A stretch of 64,000 nt of DNA from Pseudoduganella buxea (GCF_009720835.1 NZ_WNKZ01000005.1:62001-126000), one strand, 5' to 3'. Positions 1 through 8,616 are shown, counted from the stretch's first letter. Made by a program: numbers and translations. The notes: generated by a model not told the origin, from the letters alone.

Positions 1-454
1 CGTCGGACAGGTCCAGCTGCACCAGCGTGGCCTTGCGCAGCGACAGGCGGCGCAGGTCGGCGCCGATCAGCAGGCACTCCTCGAACACAAGGCCCAGGTG
101 GGCCACTTCCTCGAATTTCGCACCCGTCAGCTTGCAGCCCTTGAAGGTGCTGGAGGCCAGCTTGGCGCGGCGCCAGCTGCTGTTGTTCAGGTCGCAGCTG
201 GCAAATTGCGCGTCGGTCAGGTCGGCCGATTCGAAATCGGCTTCGCGGCCGCGGCAGCGCTGCCACGTGCTGTGGCCCAGGTTGGCCGCGTACAGCGACG
301 TTTCGGCCAGGCTGCAGTTGCTGAAGGTGGCGCCCCGCAAATCCAGGCGCGACAGGTCGGCACCATCGAAGTCGCAGGTGTCGAAGCTGGGGGTGCCCTG
401 GGCGAGAAGGGTGGCGACGTCGTCGCGCGTCAAGGTCTGGCCGGATACCTGCAT
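1..454 (-). CDS. Pentapeptide-repeat protein, 5' part (runs off the window start)
   Basis: The minus-strand frame begins with ATG at 454 and stays open to base 1, so only the N-terminal ~151 residues are seen and the C-terminus is missing. After a short leader (MQVSGQTLTRDDVATLLAQG) the sequence falls into five-residue steps of the A(D/N)LXX type, for example FDGADLSRLDLRGATF and ADFESADLTDAQF, which form right-handed quadrilateral beta helices in this family. A GGAG lies 8-9 nt before the ATG. No signal peptide or catalytic domain is visible. Pentapeptide-repeat proteins are usually binding or structural proteins and some protect gyrase, but nothing here supports a specific role. The gene follows the terminator of tRNA-His, so it probably has its own transcription start. 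Confidence 0.8.
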   Translation of the reverse strand, partial: MQVSGQTLTRDDVATLLAQGTPSFDTCDFDGADLSRLDLRGATFSNCSLAETSLYAANLGHSTWQRCRGREADFESADLTDAQFASCDLNNSSWRRAKLASSTFKGCKLTGAKFEEVAHLGLVFEECLLIGADLRRLSLRKATLVQLDLSD

Positions 455-474
455 GAAAAATGCTCCACAAAACA

Positions 475-504
475 AAAAGCCCCATGCATGGGCACGGGGC
501 TTTT
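475..504 (-). terminator. Intrinsic terminator after tRNA-His
   Basis: On the minus strand AAAAGCCCC pairs with GGGGCTTTT around a 12-nt loop, followed by a T-rich tract. It lies 12 nt downstream of the CCA end of tRNA-His and just before the pentapeptide-repeat gene. The A/T flanks make it able to work on either strand. Confidence 0.75.
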
Positions 505-516
505 CGATGAATTCGG

Positions 517-593
517 TGGGGTGGCTGATGGGGCTCGAACCCACGACAACAGGAATCACAATCCTGGACTCTACCAACTGAGCTACAGCCACC
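517..593 (-). tRNA. tRNA-His (anticodon GTG)
   Basis: Read on the minus strand this is a 77-nt cloverleaf that starts GGTGGCTGTAGCTCAG, including the G at position -1 typical of tRNA-His. It has TTGTGAT as anticodon loop (anticodon GTG), the GTTCGAG T-loop and a 3' CCACC with CCA encoded. The acceptor stem pairs fully. A good promoter lies 51 nt upstream and a terminator directly downstream, so the gene appears to be a single transcription unit. Confidence 0.97.
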
Positions 594-643
594 ACTGAAC
601 TGCTTTACTTCTTTTCTGCCACGCTTTCTGTGACAGAGGCCGC

Positions 644-672
644 ATTATACATAGCGGTTTTACTTTCTGCAA
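644..672 (-). promoter_or_regulatory. Sigma-70 promoter of tRNA-His
   Basis: Minus strand: -35 TTGCAG (672-667), 17-nt spacer, -10 TATAAT (649-644). Box sequences and spacing are near consensus, and the start would fall about 45 nt before the mature tRNA. Confidence 0.75.
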
Positions 673-694
673 ATCTAAATTCCGAGGTCGGAAA

Positions 695-757
695 AATCCG
701 GGACAGTCCCCGAAACATCCGGGACAGTCCCCGAATTTTCCGGGACTGTCCCGGACT
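695..757. repeat. Three palindromic units at exact 21-nt spacing, 3' of murI
   Basis: Copies CCGGGACAGTCCCCG at 698 and 719 and CCGGGACTGTCCCGG at 740 repeat every 21 nt. Each is a hairpin around GGGAC-W-GTCCC. The array starts 10 nt beyond the murI stop (767, minus strand) and lies upstream of the tRNA-His promoter on the same strand. It may serve as a 3' end or processing structure for the murI transcript. It resembles the GGGGACAGACCCC elements at 24303 and 31806. Confidence 0.8.
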
Positions 758-766
758 TTTCTGCAT

Positions 767-1603
767 TCAGCCCAGCTTGACGTGTTCGATGCGCGGTGTC
801 AGCCCCAGCAGGCCGCGAAACGCTTCGGCCAGCACGTCGGCACCGGCCGTCGTGTAGCCGTGCAGCTGCGCCACGCCGGCCGGGCGCAGCAGGCCCGCGC
901 CTTCCAGCAGGCGCCCCAGCTGGCGCGCCACGGCGTCGCCCGTGTCGATCAGGGTAACGGGCGTGCTGGCGTGTTCGCTGACGATGCGGCGGATGATGTC
1001 TTCCACGAAGGGGTAGTGCGTGCAGCCCAGCACCAGCGTGTCGGCACCGCCTTCCAGCAGCGGCACGACGTATTTTTCCAGCATCGCCTCGGTCGCCTCG
1101 GACCCCAGCTCGCCCAGTTCGATCTGGTCGACCAGGCCGACGCAGGGCTGCAGCAGGAAGCGCGCGTTCGTCGCCGCGGCGATCTGGTCGCGCAGTTGCA
1201 GGAATTTTTCGCCACGCAAGGTGCGGTCCGTGGCCAGCACGCCCACGGTGCCGCTGGTGGTGGCGGCGGCGCCAGGCTTCAGGCCCGGTTCGACGCCGAC
1301 GATGGGCATGCCCGGCCACTGGGCGCGGATGGCCTTGATGGCGGCCACGGTGGCCGTGTTGCAGGCCACCACCAGCGCCTTGGCGCCGTGGCCGAACAGG
1401 AAGCCGGCCACGGCCAGCGAGCGCTCGACCAGCCATTGCTCGCTGCGGCCGCCGTAGGGGGCATAACCCGAGTCGGCAAAGTAGGTCAGGTGTTCATGGG
1501 GCAGCTGCGCGTGGATATGGCGCAGCACCGACAGCCCGCCCACGCCGGAATCGAAGATGCCGATCGGCGCGTCCGAGGCCGCGTTGTGGACGGGCTGTGT
1601 CAT
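767..1603 (-). CDS. murI: Glutamate racemase
   Basis: Cofactor-independent interconversion of L- and D-glutamate, supplying D-Glu for peptidoglycan in the cytoplasm. The 278-aa protein has the family's N-terminal GIFDSGVGGLSV (15-26), FADSGYAPYGG (42-52) and the two catalytic cysteines: Cys81 in ACNTAT and Cys194 in LGCTHYP. Length is normal. The start ATG lies 9 nt after the fumarase stop on the same strand, suggesting a UPF0114-fumarase-murI transcription unit. A 21-nt palindrome array follows the stop. No odd features. Confidence 0.96.
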   Translation of the reverse strand: MTQPVHNAASDAPIGIFDSGVGGLSVLRHIHAQLPHEHLTYFADSGYAPYGGRSEQWLVERSLAVAGFLFGHGAKALVVACNTATVAAIKAIRAQWPGMPIVGVEPGLKPGAAATTSGTVGVLATDRTLRGEKFLQLRDQIAAATNARFLLQPCVGLVDQIELGELGSEATEAMLEKYVVPLLEGGADTLVLGCTHYPFVEDIIRRIVSEHASTPVTLIDTGDAVARQLGRLLEGAGLLRPAGVAQLHGYTTAGADVLAEAFRGLLGLTPRIEHVKLG

Positions 1604-1612
1604 GGCTTCCCC

Positions 1613-3139
1613 TTATGCCGGCACGGCGTTCTTCAGCGACTCGATCTTGACGGACCATTCCTTCGGACCAGTCTGGTGCACCGAGGTGCCGGTCGAATCG
1701 ACGGCCACCGTTACGGGCATGTCGACGACGTCGAACTCGTAGATCGCTTCCATGCCCAGGTCCTCGAAGCCCACCACCTTGGCGTGCTTGATGGCCTTCG
1801 AGACGAGGTAGGCGGCGCCGCCGACGGCCATCAGGTAGGCCGACTTGTGCTTCTGGATCGATTCGATGGCCGTCGGGCCCCGCTCGGCCTTGCCCACCAT
1901 CGAGATCAGGCCGGTTTTTTCCAGCATCATGTCGGTGAACTTGTCCATGCGCGTGGCCGTCGTCGGGCCGGCCGGACCGACCACTTCGTCGCCGACCGGA
2001 TCGACCGGGCCCACGTAGTAGATGACGCGGTTGGTGAAGTCCACCGGCAGGGTTTCGCCCTTTGCCAGCATGTCCTGGATGCGCTTGTGCGCGGCGTCGC
2101 GGCCCGTCAGCATCTTGCCGTTCAGGAGCAGGGTCTGGCCCGGTGCCCACGAGGCCACTTCTTCCTTGGTCAAGGTGTTCAGGTCGACGCGCTTGGATTT
2201 CTCCGTGTCCGGCGCCCAGCTCACGCTCGGCCAGTCGGACAGCTTCGGCGGCTCGATATAGGCCGGGCCGGAGCCGTCCAGCACGAAGTGGGCGTGGCGC
2301 GTGGCGGCGCAGTTCGGGATCATCGCCACCGGCTTCGAGGCCGCGTGGGTCGGGTACATATTGATCTTCACGTCCAGCACCGTCGTCAGGCCGCCCAGGC
2401 CCTGGGCACCGATGCCCAGCGCGTTGATCTTGTCGCACAGTTCGATGCGCAGCTCTTCCAGCTTGTTCTGGGGGCCGCGCTGCTTCAGTTCATACATGTC
2501 GATGTCTTCCATCAGCGACTCCTTCGCCAGCAGCATGGCCTTCTCGGCGCTGCCGCCGATGCCGATGCCCAGCATGCCCGGCGGGCACCAGCCGGCGCCC
2601 ATCAGCGGCACGGTCTTGAGCACCCAGTCGACCAGCGAGTCGGAAGGGTTGAGCATGACGAACTTGGTCTTGTTCTCCGAGCCGCCGCCCTTGGCCGCCA
2701 CGGCCACTTCCACCGTATTGCCTTCGACCAGTTCCATGTGCACGACGGCCGGCGTGTTGTCCTTCGTGTTCTTGCGCTCGAAGTGCGGGTCGGCCACGAT
2801 GGAGGCGCGCAGCTTGTTGTCGGCGAAGTTGTACGCGCGGCGCACACCTTCGTTGACGGCGTCCGTCACGGTGCCGCGGAAGCCTTCGAAGCGCACGCCC
2901 ATGCCGATCTTCAGGAAGACGTTGACCATGCCGGTATCCTGGCAGATCGGACGCTTGCCTTCCGCGCACATGCGCGAATTCGTCAGGATCTGCGCGATGG
3001 CATCCTTGGCGGCCGGGCTCTGTTCCGCATCGTAGGCGCGGGCCAGGTGCTGGATATAGTCGGCGGGGTGGTAATAGCTGATGTATTGCAGCGCTGCCGC
3101 CACGGATTCGATCAGGTCGTCTTGCTTGATGATGGTCAT
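1613..3139 (-). CDS. Class I (iron-sulfur) fumarate hydratase
   Basis: Reversible hydration of fumarate to L-malate in the TCA cycle, using an oxygen-sensitive [4Fe-4S] cluster. From the chosen ATG the protein is 508 aa, typical of FumA/FumB-type enzymes. The three expected cluster cysteines are Cys66 (PICQDTG), Cys185 (GAGWCPPG) and Cys277 (IPNCAATRH). N-terminal fumerase and C-terminal beta domains are both complete. A GTG at 3151 would add four residues, but GTGAG spaced 8 nt before the ATG at 3139 favours the shorter start. The gene lies 27 nt after the UPF0114 gene and 9 nt before murI, same strand. Confidence 0.95.
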   Translation of the reverse strand: MTIIKQDDLIESVAAALQYISYYHPADYIQHLARAYDAEQSPAAKDAIAQILTNSRMCAEGKRPICQDTGMVNVFLKIGMGVRFEGFRGTVTDAVNEGVRRAYNFADNKLRASIVADPHFERKNTKDNTPAVVHMELVEGNTVEVAVAAKGGGSENKTKFVMLNPSDSLVDWVLKTVPLMGAGWCPPGMLGIGIGGSAEKAMLLAKESLMEDIDMYELKQRGPQNKLEELRIELCDKINALGIGAQGLGGLTTVLDVKINMYPTHAASKPVAMIPNCAATRHAHFVLDGSGPAYIEPPKLSDWPSVSWAPDTEKSKRVDLNTLTKEEVASWAPGQTLLLNGKMLTGRDAAHKRIQDMLAKGETLPVDFTNRVIYYVGPVDPVGDEVVGPAGPTTATRMDKFTDMMLEKTGLISMVGKAERGPTAIESIQKHKSAYLMAVGGAAYLVSKAIKHAKVVGFEDLGMEAIYEFDVVDMPVTVAVDSTGTSVHQTGPKEWSVKIESLKNAVPA

Positions 3140-3166
3140 GTTAAAACTCACTAGCGGTTGGCTGGA

Positions 3167-3775
3167 TTAGTGTTGCTTGGATTCGTTGTGGGTGGTCGAC
3201 ATCAGGCGGTCCGTGTAGGCAATCGCCATGGCCGACGCCAGGAAGGCGACGTGGATCACCGTCTGGGCGATCAGCACCTTGGGCTCGTAGGCCTGGGCGT
3301 TAATGAACGTCTTCAACAGGTGGATCGACGAGATGCCGATGATGGCCGTGGCCAGCTTGGTCTTGAGCACGGCGGCATTCACGTGCGACAGCCATTCGGG
3401 CTGGTCCGGATGGCCTTCCAGGTTCATGCGCGACACGAAGGTCTCGTAGCCGCCCACGATCACCATGATCAACAGGTTCGAGATCATGACGACGTCGATC
3501 AGGCCCAGCACCACCAGCATGATGGTGGTTTCGTTCAGCTTGGTCGGCATGGCCGCGCCGGGCACCGTGACGGCCTGGAAGATATGCTGCAGCGACGCTT
3601 CGTTGCCCATGGCGGCACCGATCAGATCCTTCAGCTCGACCCAGAAGTGGAACACGTAGACGCATTGGGCCAGGATCAGGCCCAGGTACAGCGGCAGCTG
3701 CAGCCAGCGCGACATGAAGATAAAGGATGCGATCGGGCTGAGGCGCGGGCCGGCCGGGCGATTGGGGTCGGTCAT
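3167..3775 (-). CDS. UPF0114 family integral membrane protein (YqhA-like)
   Basis: A 202-aa protein with about four hydrophobic segments (for example SRWLQLPLYLGLILAQCVYV, ETTIMLVVLGLIDVVMISNL, and a C-terminal IAQTVIHVAFLASAMAIAY), matching the UPF0114/TIGR00645 family, inner-membrane proteins of unknown function. The motif SNLLIMVIVGGYETFVS is a family hallmark. The ATG at 3775 has AGGAG about 10 nt upstream; a longer frame upstream looks non-coding. It heads a minus-strand block with fumarase and murI. No role can be assigned from sequence. Confidence 0.85.
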   Translation of the reverse strand: MTDPNRPAGPRLSPIASFIFMSRWLQLPLYLGLILAQCVYVFHFWVELKDLIGAAMGNEASLQHIFQAVTVPGAAMPTKLNETTIMLVVLGLIDVVMISNLLIMVIVGGYETFVSRMNLEGHPDQPEWLSHVNAAVLKTKLATAIIGISSIHLLKTFINAQAYEPKVLIAQTVIHVAFLASAMAIAYTDRLMSTTHNESKQH

Positions 3776-4063
3776 CGTACTGCTTCTCCTGTTGGACTTG
3801 CGGGCAAAAAACACCCGACATTCTACACCCGTCGGTTCCTTGCCGCTCTTCAAGACCATCGTTTTGCGGCCGCCCGCCACACCCGCCAGGCCCTGCACCG
3901 CACGGGCGTGATGTTGTTGTCGGTAAGTAACGGATGAGCAGGAATGTTTTGCCTTGTGGCATTATTTTCTCTACACTCTCGTCCTTCCCGGAAGCCTTCG
4001 ACACCTGCCGCGCCCGCGCGCCGGCCTGGGAGGCGACGCCTTTCCAACCATATCGGATCGAAA

Positions 4064-5638
4064 ATGTTCAATAGCCTGAAAATCGGCACGCGCATCAGCT
4101 TGATGCTTGGCGTGCTGTTTGCTCTCCTGCTGGCCGTCAGTGTCATGTCGCTCATCAGCGTCTCGCGCAACAACGACGGCATCCGCGACCTGAAGTCGAG
4201 CAGCGGCGGGCTCGTGACGGCGCAGAACGCGATGTGGGAGTTGCGCTTCGGTGTGGCCAACTTCATGACCGGCAACGAGCAGGCCCGCGCCAAGATCCTG
4301 GGTGACGAGAAGAAATGGGCCGGCATCATCGAGGACAGCCTGGGCGCGTTCGCGCAGACGGCCGGCACCGACGAAGAAAAGGCGGGGCTGGCGCAGTTGC
4401 AGGAAGCCTACCGTAAGTACGTCGAATCGCGCCCGCGCTGGTTCGAGCTGTATTCGGCCGGCCAGGTGGAGGAGGCCGCCGACTGGCGTGCCAAGCACAC
4501 CAACAAGTACGGTGCCGAGACCGTCAAGGCGTTCAAGGACATGATCGAACTGGAAAAGCGCATCGCCGATGCCGAGGTGGCCGCGCTGCTGGCCGCCAAC
4601 GACGCCTACCGCACCGTGCTGGTCGTCGTCGTCGTACTGGCGCTGGCGTTCTCGGCCATCATGGGCTACCGGGTCGTGCGCTCCGTCGTCGTGCCCGTGC
4701 GGGTGGCCGTGCGACTGGCGGAAGCCGTCAGCCGCGGCGACCTGACGGGCCATATCGAGGTGCGCTCGAAGGACGAGATCGGCCAGCTGATGGGAGCACT
4801 CAAGACCATGAACGAGAACCTGGTGGGCATCGTCGCCCAGGTGCGCAGCGGCACCGACACGATCGCCACCGCTTCCGGCGAGATTGCCGCAGGCAACCTG
4901 CACCTGTCGCAGCGCACCGAGGAGCAAGCCGGGTCCCTGCAGCACAGCGCCACGTCGATGGGCGAGCTGACGGCCACCGTGAAGCAGAATGCCGACAATG
5001 CACGCCAGGCCAACCAGCTGGCCCAGTCGGCCTCCGGCGTGGCGGTCAAGGGCGGCGCAGTGATCGGGCAGGTGGTGGCCACGATGGACGCGATCAACGA
5101 GTCGTCGCGCAAGATCGTCGACATCATCGCCGTCATCGACGGCATTGCCTTCCAGACCAATATCCTGGCCCTGAATGCCGCCGTGGAAGCTGCCCGTGCG
5201 GGCGAGCAGGGCCGCGGCTTCGCCGTCGTCGCTTCGGAAGTGCGCAACCTGGCCCAGCGTTCGGCCAGTGCCGCCAAGGAAATCAAGGCCCTGATCGGCG
5301 ACTCGGTGGACAAGGTCGACGCGGGCAGCCGCCTGGTGGCGCAGGCGGGCAGCACGATGACCGAGGTGGTGGATGGCGTCAAGCGCGTCACGGACATCAT
5401 GGCCGAGATCACGGCTGCATCCGTCGAGCAGAGCGCGGACATCGAACAGGTCAACCGCTCGATCGGGCAGATGGACGCGATCACGCAGCAGAATTCCGCC
5501 CTGGTGGAGCAGGCCTCCGCGGCCGCCACGTCGCTGCAGGACCAGGCGGGCAGCCTGGCCCAGGTCGTCGCCGTGTTCAAGCTGCACGCGCCGGCACGGC
5601 AACAGGCCGGCCACAAGCTGGCCGCGCTGGCACGCTGA
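4064..5638 (+). CDS. Methyl-accepting chemotaxis protein
   Basis: Transmembrane chemoreceptor signalling through CheA/CheW. The 524-aa protein has TM1 at about 11-33, a periplasmic four-helix-bundle type sensor of ~150 residues, TM2 at about 183-205 (VLVVVVVLALAFSAIMGYRV), a HAMP domain (VPVRVAVRLAEAVSRGDLTG) and a long cytoplasmic coiled coil. The conserved signalling tip, with IAFQTNILALNAAVEAARAG near residue 360, is intact. No C-terminal CheR-tethering pentapeptide (NWETF type) is seen. I chose ATG 4064, which gives MFNSLKIGTRISLM, because the frame upstream to 3944 lacks receptor-like sequence. No che genes are nearby, so it is an orphan receptor of unknown ligand. Confidence 0.93.
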   Translation: MFNSLKIGTRISLMLGVLFALLLAVSVMSLISVSRNNDGIRDLKSSSGGLVTAQNAMWELRFGVANFMTGNEQARAKILGDEKKWAGIIEDSLGAFAQTAGTDEEKAGLAQLQEAYRKYVESRPRWFELYSAGQVEEAADWRAKHTNKYGAETVKAFKDMIELEKRIADAEVAALLAANDAYRTVLVVVVVLALAFSAIMGYRVVRSVVVPVRVAVRLAEAVSRGDLTGHIEVRSKDEIGQLMGALKTMNENLVGIVAQVRSGTDTIATASGEIAAGNLHLSQRTEEQAGSLQHSATSMGELTATVKQNADNARQANQLAQSASGVAVKGGAVIGQVVATMDAINESSRKIVDIIAVIDGIAFQTNILALNAAVEAARAGEQGRGFAVVASEVRNLAQRSASAAKEIKALIGDSVDKVDAGSRLVAQAGSTMTEVVDGVKRVTDIMAEITAASVEQSADIEQVNRSIGQMDAITQQNSALVEQASAAATSLQDQAGSLAQVVAVFKLHAPARQQAGHKLAALAR

Positions 5639-5795
5639 CGGGCGGGTAGTACTGGGCCGGCATCGCCGGCCATCATGGATTGTGAGTAGAATGACAGGAT
5701 TGCCATGCCCGGCCGCGGCAGGCCGGCTGTAAGGGGGGTGTAAGGCGTTCCTTTTACTGTCATGGCAAACAACTATTACCATGATGGAGACCAGC

Positions 5796-7787
5796 ATGAC
5801 AGCTCAAGGCACGGAACAACAAGGCCCTATCGAATCGCGCGTGTTCGCGCCACCCGCGTCGTTCACCGCACAGGCCAATGTGTCGGGCATGGAGGCCTAC
5901 CAGGCCCTGTGCGACGAAGCCGCGCGCGACTACGAAGGCTTCTGGGCCCGCCTGGCGCGCGAGAACCTGGACTGGCAGACGCCGTTCACCCGCACCCTCA
6001 ACGAAGACGAAGCGCCGTTCTACAAATGGTTCGAAGGCGGCAAGCTGAACGTTTCGTACAACTGCCTGGACCGCAATCTGCAGAACGGCAATGCCGACAA
6101 GACGGCCATCATCTTCGAGGCCGACAACGGCGACGTCACCCGCGTCACGTACAAGGAACTGCACGAGAAGGTCGGCAAGTTCGCCAACGGCCTGAAGTCG
6201 CTGGGCATCAAGAAGGGCGACCGGGTCGTCATCTACATGTCGATGTCGGTCGAAGGCGTGGCCGCCATGCAGGCCTGCGCCCGCATCGGCGCTACCCATT
6301 CCGTCGTGTTCGGCGGCTTCTCCGCCAAGAGCCTGCAGGAGCGCATCATCGACGCCGGCGCCGTCGCCGTCATCACGGCCGACGAGCAACTGCGCGGCGG
6401 CAAGCAGCTGCCGCTCAAATCCATCGTCGACGAAGCGCTGGCGATGGGCGGCTGCGACACCATCAGGAATGTCGTCGTGTACAAGCGCACGGGCGGCAAT
6501 ATCGGCTTCACCGAAGGCCGCGACGTCTGGCTGGCCGACCTGGTGGACGGCCAGAGCGCCGACTGCGAACCGGAATGGGTCGATGCCGAGCACCCGCTGT
6601 TCATCCTGTATACCTCCGGCTCGACGGGCACGCCGAAGGGCGTGCAGCATTCCACGGGCGGCTACCTGCTGTGGGCATCCCTGACGATGAAGTGGACCTT
6701 CGACATCAAGCCGGACGACGTCTACTGGTGCACGGCCGACATCGGCTGGGTCACGGGCCACACGTATATCGCCTACGGCCCGACGGCGGTGGGCGCCACC
6801 CAGGTGATCTTCGAAGGCATTCCCACGTTCCCGCACGCGGGCCGCTTCTGGGACACTATCGCCAAGCACAAGGTATCGATCTTCTACACGGCGCCGACGG
6901 CGATCCGCTCGCTGATCAAGGCTTCCGACGTGGACGAGAAGGTCCACCCGAAGAACTTCGACCTGTCCTCGCTGCGCCTGCTGGGCACGGTGGGCGAGCC
7001 CATCAACCCGGAAGCGTGGATGTGGTACTACCGTAATATCGGCCAGGAACGCTGCCCCATTGTCGATACTTTCTGGCAGACGGAAACGGGCGGCCACATG
7101 ATCACGCCGCTGCCGGGCGCAACGCCGATGGTGCCGGGCTCCTGCACCTTGCCGCTGCCGGGCATCATGGCCGCCATCGTGGACGAATCCGGCGCCGACG
7201 TGCCGAACGGGCACGGCGGCATCCTCGTCGTCAAGCGCCCGTGGCCGTCGATGATCCGCACCATCTGGAACAACCCCGAGCGCTTCAAGGCCAGCTACTT
7301 CCCCGAAGAGCTGGGCGGCAAGTACTACCTGGCCGGCGACGGCGCCATCCGCAACAAGGACACGGGCTACTTCACCATCACGGGCCGCATCGACGACGTG
7401 CTGAACGTGTCGGGCCACCGCATGGGCACGATGGAAATCGAATCGGCCCTGGTCGCCAATCCGCTGGTGGCGGAAGCGGCCGTGGTGGGCCGTCCGGACG
7501 AAACGACGGGCGAATCGATCTGCGCCTTCGTCGTCCTGAAGCAGGCCCGTCCGACGGGCGAGGAAGCCAAGCGGCTGGCAACGGAACTGCGCAACTGGGT
7601 CGGCAAGGAAATCGGCCCCATCGCCAAGCCGAAGGAAATCCGCTTCGGCGACAACCTGCCGAAAACCCGCTCCGGCAAGATCATGCGCCGCCTGCTGCGC
7701 GTGCTGGCCAAGGGCGAGACCATCACGCAGGACGTCTCCACCCTGGAGAACCCGGCCATCCTGGAGCAGCTGAAGGAAAGCGCGTAG
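5796..7787 (+). CDS. acs: Acetyl-CoA synthetase (AMP-forming)
   Basis: Activates acetate to acetyl-CoA through acetyl-AMP in the cytoplasm. The 663-aa protein shows the adenylate-forming P-loop [11 protein letters not shown] (about 271-281), [22 protein letters not shown], the hinge region [15 protein letters not shown] and the C-terminal acetylation-sensitive lysine in [13 protein letters not shown] (about 627). Length is normal for Acs. ATG 5796 is preferred over ATGs at 5781/5784 because GGAG lies 6-7 nt before it. The gene stands alone between the chemoreceptor and tRNA-Ser. The lysine motif implies possible Pat/CobB-type control, known for the family but not shown here. Confidence 0.95.
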   Translation: MTAQGTEQQGPIESRVFAPPASFTAQANVSGMEAYQALCDEAARDYEGFWARLARENLDWQTPFTRTLNEDEAPFYKWFEGGKLNVSYNCLDRNLQNGNADKTAIIFEADNGDVTRVTYKELHEKVGKFANGLKSLGIKKGDRVVIYMSMSVEGVAAMQACARIGATHSVVFGGFSAKSLQERIIDAGAVAVITADEQLRGGKQLPLKSIVDEALAMGGCDTIRNVVVYKRTGGNIGFTEGRDVWLADLVDGQSADCEPEWVDAEHPLFILYTSGSTGTPKGVQHSTGGYLLWASLTMKWTFDIKPDDVYWCTADIGWVTGHTYIAYGPTAVGATQVIFEGIPTFPHAGRFWDTIAKHKVSIFYTAPTAIRSLIKASDVDEKVHPKNFDLSSLRLLGTVGEPINPEAWMWYYRNIGQERCPIVDTFWQTETGGHMITPLPGATPMVPGSCTLPLPGIMAAIVDESGADVPNGHGGILVVKRPWPSMIRTIWNNPERFKASYFPEELGGKYYLAGDGAIRNKDTGYFTITGRIDDVLNVSGHRMGTMEIESALVANPLVAEAAVVGRPDETTGESICAFVVLKQARPTGEEAKRLATELRNWVGKEIGPIAKPKEIRFGDNLPKTRSGKIMRRLLRVLAKGETITQDVSTLENPAILEQLKESA

Positions 7788-7829
7788 AGGTAGGTGAGGG
7801 GGCCACGGTCTCCTTGCCTGAAAAAAACT

Positions 7830-7857
7830 TTGTACTCTACAGAATCCGCGCTATAAT
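7830..7857 (+). promoter_or_regulatory. Sigma-70 promoter of tRNA-Ser
   Basis: TTGTAC (7830-7835), 16-nt spacer, TATAAT (7852-7857), about 40 nt before the mature tRNA-Ser. Confidence 0.7.
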
Positions 7858-7901
7858 CTGCGCCTCTCGCAACGCGGGAGAAGCAGTACAGAAGGACACC
7901 A

Positions 7902-7992
7902 GGAGAGGTGGATGAGCGGTTGAAGTCGCACGCCTGGAAAGCGTGTATAGGTTAATAACCTATCGGGGGTTCGAATCCCCCTCTCTCCGCCA
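7902..7992 (+). tRNA. tRNA-Ser (anticodon GGA)
   Basis: A 91-nt class II tRNA: acceptor GGAGAGG pairing with TCTCTCC (one G-U), D-arm GATGAGCGGTTGAAG, anticodon stem CACGC/GCGTG with loop CTGGAAA (anticodon GGA), a long variable arm (TATAGGTTAATAACCTAT region), T-loop GTTCGAATC and encoded GCCA end. It is followed 15 nt later by a strong terminator, and the 3' end is duplicated in inverted orientation beyond that terminator. Confidence 0.97.
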
Positions 7993-8058
7993 GGAACACA
8001 AATGTGAAAAAAGCCACCCTCGGGTGGCTTTTTTGCATTTGTTTTCTGGCGGAGAGAA
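7983..8058. repeat. Inverted duplication of the tRNA-Ser 3' end around its terminator
   Basis: The tRNA end plus trailer (TCTCCGCCAGGAACACAAATG, split here by position 7984-8004) recurs in inverse at 8037-8058 as CATTTGTTTTCTGGCGGAGA. With the terminator stem between them the two arms make a palindrome of about 75 nt with few mismatches. The inverted arm continues to about 8130 with TTCGAATCCCCC and GCGCTGGTAAGCGC on the minus strand. This looks like a degenerate tRNA half interrupted by a GGAGGGTCC/GGACCCTCC hairpin. Confidence 0.7.
8007..8034 (+). terminator. Intrinsic terminator of tRNA-Ser
   Basis: A-tract, GCCACCC, TCG loop, GGTGGC and TTTTTT form a symmetric hairpin with U-tract 15 nt after the tRNA CCA. 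Confidence 0.85.
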
Positions 8059-8138
8059 GGAGGGTCCCTGCGGACCCTCCGCGGGGGATTCGAAGACCTG
8101 CGCTTACCAGCGCGGGGCTCTCCGAATCGCCCATCTGT

Positions 8139-8185
8139 CGTTGCTTGGGGATTTTTCCGCACAGCGGAAAAATCCCCAAGCAACG
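8139..8185. repeat. Perfect 22-bp hairpin with ACA loop
   Basis: Positions 8139-8160 are exactly complementary to 8164-8185, with only ACA (8161-8163) between them. The arm begins CGTTGCTTGGGG and contains ATTTTTCC. No T-tract follows, so it is not a standard terminator. A perfect stem of this length in a gene-free region suggests a mobile-element end, a recombination site or a structured RNA. It lies in the repeat zone after tRNA-Ser. Confidence 0.85.
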
Positions 8186-8288
8186 GCCCGGCGCGCCGAG
8201 GGCGCGCTTCGTCACTCCGTTCCCGCTCGCTTCGCTCCGCCAAACAATCCCCGCTCCGCAACCGCTCCGCAACCGCTCCGCTAAAGGC

Positions 8289-8442
8289 AATCCCGGCAAC
8301 GAGCAAAGCGACGTTGCCGGGCCCCCAAGCTCCGCGCCGCTCCGCCTCAAACCCCGGCAACGCGCAAAGCGACGCCGCCGGGCCCCCAAGCTCCGCGCCG
8401 CGCCCGCCAATCCCGGCAACGAGCAAAGCGACGTTGCCGGGG
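8289..8442. repeat. Three tandem 60-nt repeats, each a hairpin
   Basis: Units begin at 8289, 8349 and 8409 with AATCCCGGCAACG or a close variant, contain GCAAAGCGACGTTGCCGGG, and end with GCCCCCAAGCTCCGCGCCGC (absent from the last, partial unit). CCCGGCAACG and CGTTGCCGGG pair within units one and three; unit two carries two mismatches. Just upstream (about 8250-8280) the 11-mer CCGCTCCGCAA also recurs in tandem. No coding frame with a start signal fits the block. Confidence 0.85.
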
Positions 8443-8616
8443 CCACCAGCCCAAACCCATCTACGCCCACTGCCCGGCCACGCACGGCACCCCACGCACA
8501 TCCCAATCCCACAAACACTAGCCCCTCCACCCCCAACAACCAAGCTAAACTACCCAAATCTCCATCACCCTAGCCAAGCAAACCCAACCCGCACCCCCAC
8601 CACCCGAAAGACCAAC

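Noticed and set aside
782-3154. A 790-codon plus-strand frame
   Set aside because: Antisense of murI and fumarase; low-complexity His/Gln/Arg/Ala product.
5796-7787. Possible coumaroyl-CoA ligase for the PYP chromophore
   Set aside because: The motifs and length are those of acetyl-CoA synthetase, and the gene is 13 kb from the PYP homologue.
7983-8442. Possible CRISPR-like array after tRNA-Ser
   Set aside because: Units of 60 nt repeat as a whole with no unique spacers, and no cas genes are present.
7851-8557. Minus-strand frames of 200-230 codons over tRNA-Ser
   Set aside because: They translate the antisense of a tRNA and the repeat block (the GIRTPDRLLTYTRFPG string is a well-known tRNA-Ser antisense artefact).
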